Source: Cymodocea nodosa (Eukaryota > Streptophyta > Magnoliopsida > Alismatales > Cymodoceaceae). Taken from it: 64,000 nucleotides of DNA. The stretch spans positions 124,001 to 188,000 of the forward strand of contig JAZBRI010000004.1 of the NCBI GenBank assembly GCA_036874045.1, written 5' to 3'. Below, piece by piece: positions 63,588 through 64,000 of the stretch (positions within the stretch are counted from its first letter, which is position 1; the number at the start of each line of letters is the position of its first letter). The position numbers were made by a program, and so were the translations under genes. The notes beneath the pieces were generated by a model. That model was not told the origin of the DNA. It did no database searches and was given only the letters and a program-made list of their open reading frames with translations.

Positions 63588-63851
63588 AAACCCTACCAGT
63601 CGCGACCCTTACGTGATCGTGACGCCGTCCACCCCTCTCGCCGCAACAGTTGGCCTTGGAGCGAGGCCGATATTGTCTCTCGCGTCCGAAGGAGGGTGAT
63701 TGTCCAACTTAGGGTTTCCAATCTACTCTCGATCATTGCCAATTATTCTTGCTTTGCTCCACCATGGACGCACAGCGAGCTTTGCTCGACGAGCTGATGG
63801 GTGCAGGTGAACAAACTAGTGCACGCGTTTCTGCTCAAATTGCTAGGGTTT
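63588..63851 (+). promoter_or_regulatory. Telo-box motifs around the LUC7-like start
   Basis: AAACCCTA at 63588-63595 and its reverse TAGGGTTT at 63710-63717 and 63844-63851 (the last in intron 1). Telo-boxes are common near the starts of plant genes for RNA and ribosome functions. Counting three of them here is direct; their use is inference. Confidence 0.5.
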
Positions 63852-64000
63852 AGTTTCGGTATATATATATATATATTTTTCGACGGAAAGGTTCGATTTA
63901 TTTATTTTGTAAATGACGGATTGATGCCTATTTCCGGTGCAGCGCGTAATCTGACGGAGGAGGAGAAGAAGGGATTCAGAGAGATACGATGGGATGACAA
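63764..64000 (+). CDS. LUC7-like U1 snRNP-associated protein (5' part only)
   Basis: LUC7 proteins bind the U1 snRNP and help choose 5' splice sites in the nucleus. Exon 1 is 63764-63806 (MDAQRALLDELMGA), the intron is 63807-63942 (136 bp, GT-AG, with a TA run), and exon 2 starts at 63943 and runs off the window (ARNLTEEEKKGFREIRWDD). The join restores Ala in phase 1. This N-terminus is the highly conserved start of plant LUC7 proteins; the zinc fingers would come later, outside the window. An ATG at 63585 opens a 70-codon frame that overlaps this start in another frame. Which LUC7 class it is cannot be told from this part. Confidence 0.9.

Overview
The window is nuclear DNA of a flowering plant. 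Three host genes support this: a ten-exon gene for the chloroplast protein PGRL1 (minus, 38556-43759), a one-exon Kazal-type inhibitor-like gene (minus, 57121-57498), and the first two exons of a LUC7-like U1 snRNP gene that runs off the right edge (plus, 63764-64000). The rest is mostly AT-rich, decayed transposon sequence of types usual in plants: Athila-like Ty3/gypsy, several Ty1/copia lineages, an L1-type LINE and a hAT element. The species cannot be named from this sequence.

Left third (1-20083): two copies of one Athila-like family in opposite orientation. The plus copy shows integrase, an env-position ORF, then an unexpected cassette (a TATA-bearing spacer, a gag ORF and an F-box ORF), then a 3' untranslated region, a polypurine tract and a 2.1 kb LTR. 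The minus copy (11345-18582) has protease, RT, RNase H, integrase and the env-position ORF but lacks the cassette. A second, shorter plus-oriented LTR follows and is cut by a decayed hAT element. Every noncoding interval of this family carries copies of a short hairpin motif built on GTTGAGTTA/TAACTCAAC. Many in-frame stops sit where the sister copy or family consensus has Gln or Trp, which points to C-to-T decay.

Middle (20084-38500): hAT remnant, copia fragments, a 5'-truncated LINE, a small copia-like non-autonomous element, a long imperfect inverted repeat (32460-33720) and a decayed copia polyprotein with a readable initiator-Met primer binding site at its right end.

PGRL1 and the nested copia block (38500-51100): PGRL1 appears intact; all splice junctions can be placed, and one intron uses a GC donor. 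About 410 bp upstream of its ATG lies a divergently oriented copia LTR. That plus-strand copia element is split in two by a minus-strand copia element, which itself appears interrupted by a gypsy-like LTR.

Right part (51100-64000): mostly noncoding repeats (GT-rich minisatellite, dispersed direct and inverted repeats) around the Kazal-like gene, ending at the LUC7-like gene with its telo-box motifs.

The best candidate for something unusual is the gag plus F-box cassette in the Athila-like element, together with the hairpin family that marks every ORF boundary of that element. Both are decayed here, so intact copies elsewhere would be needed to show function.
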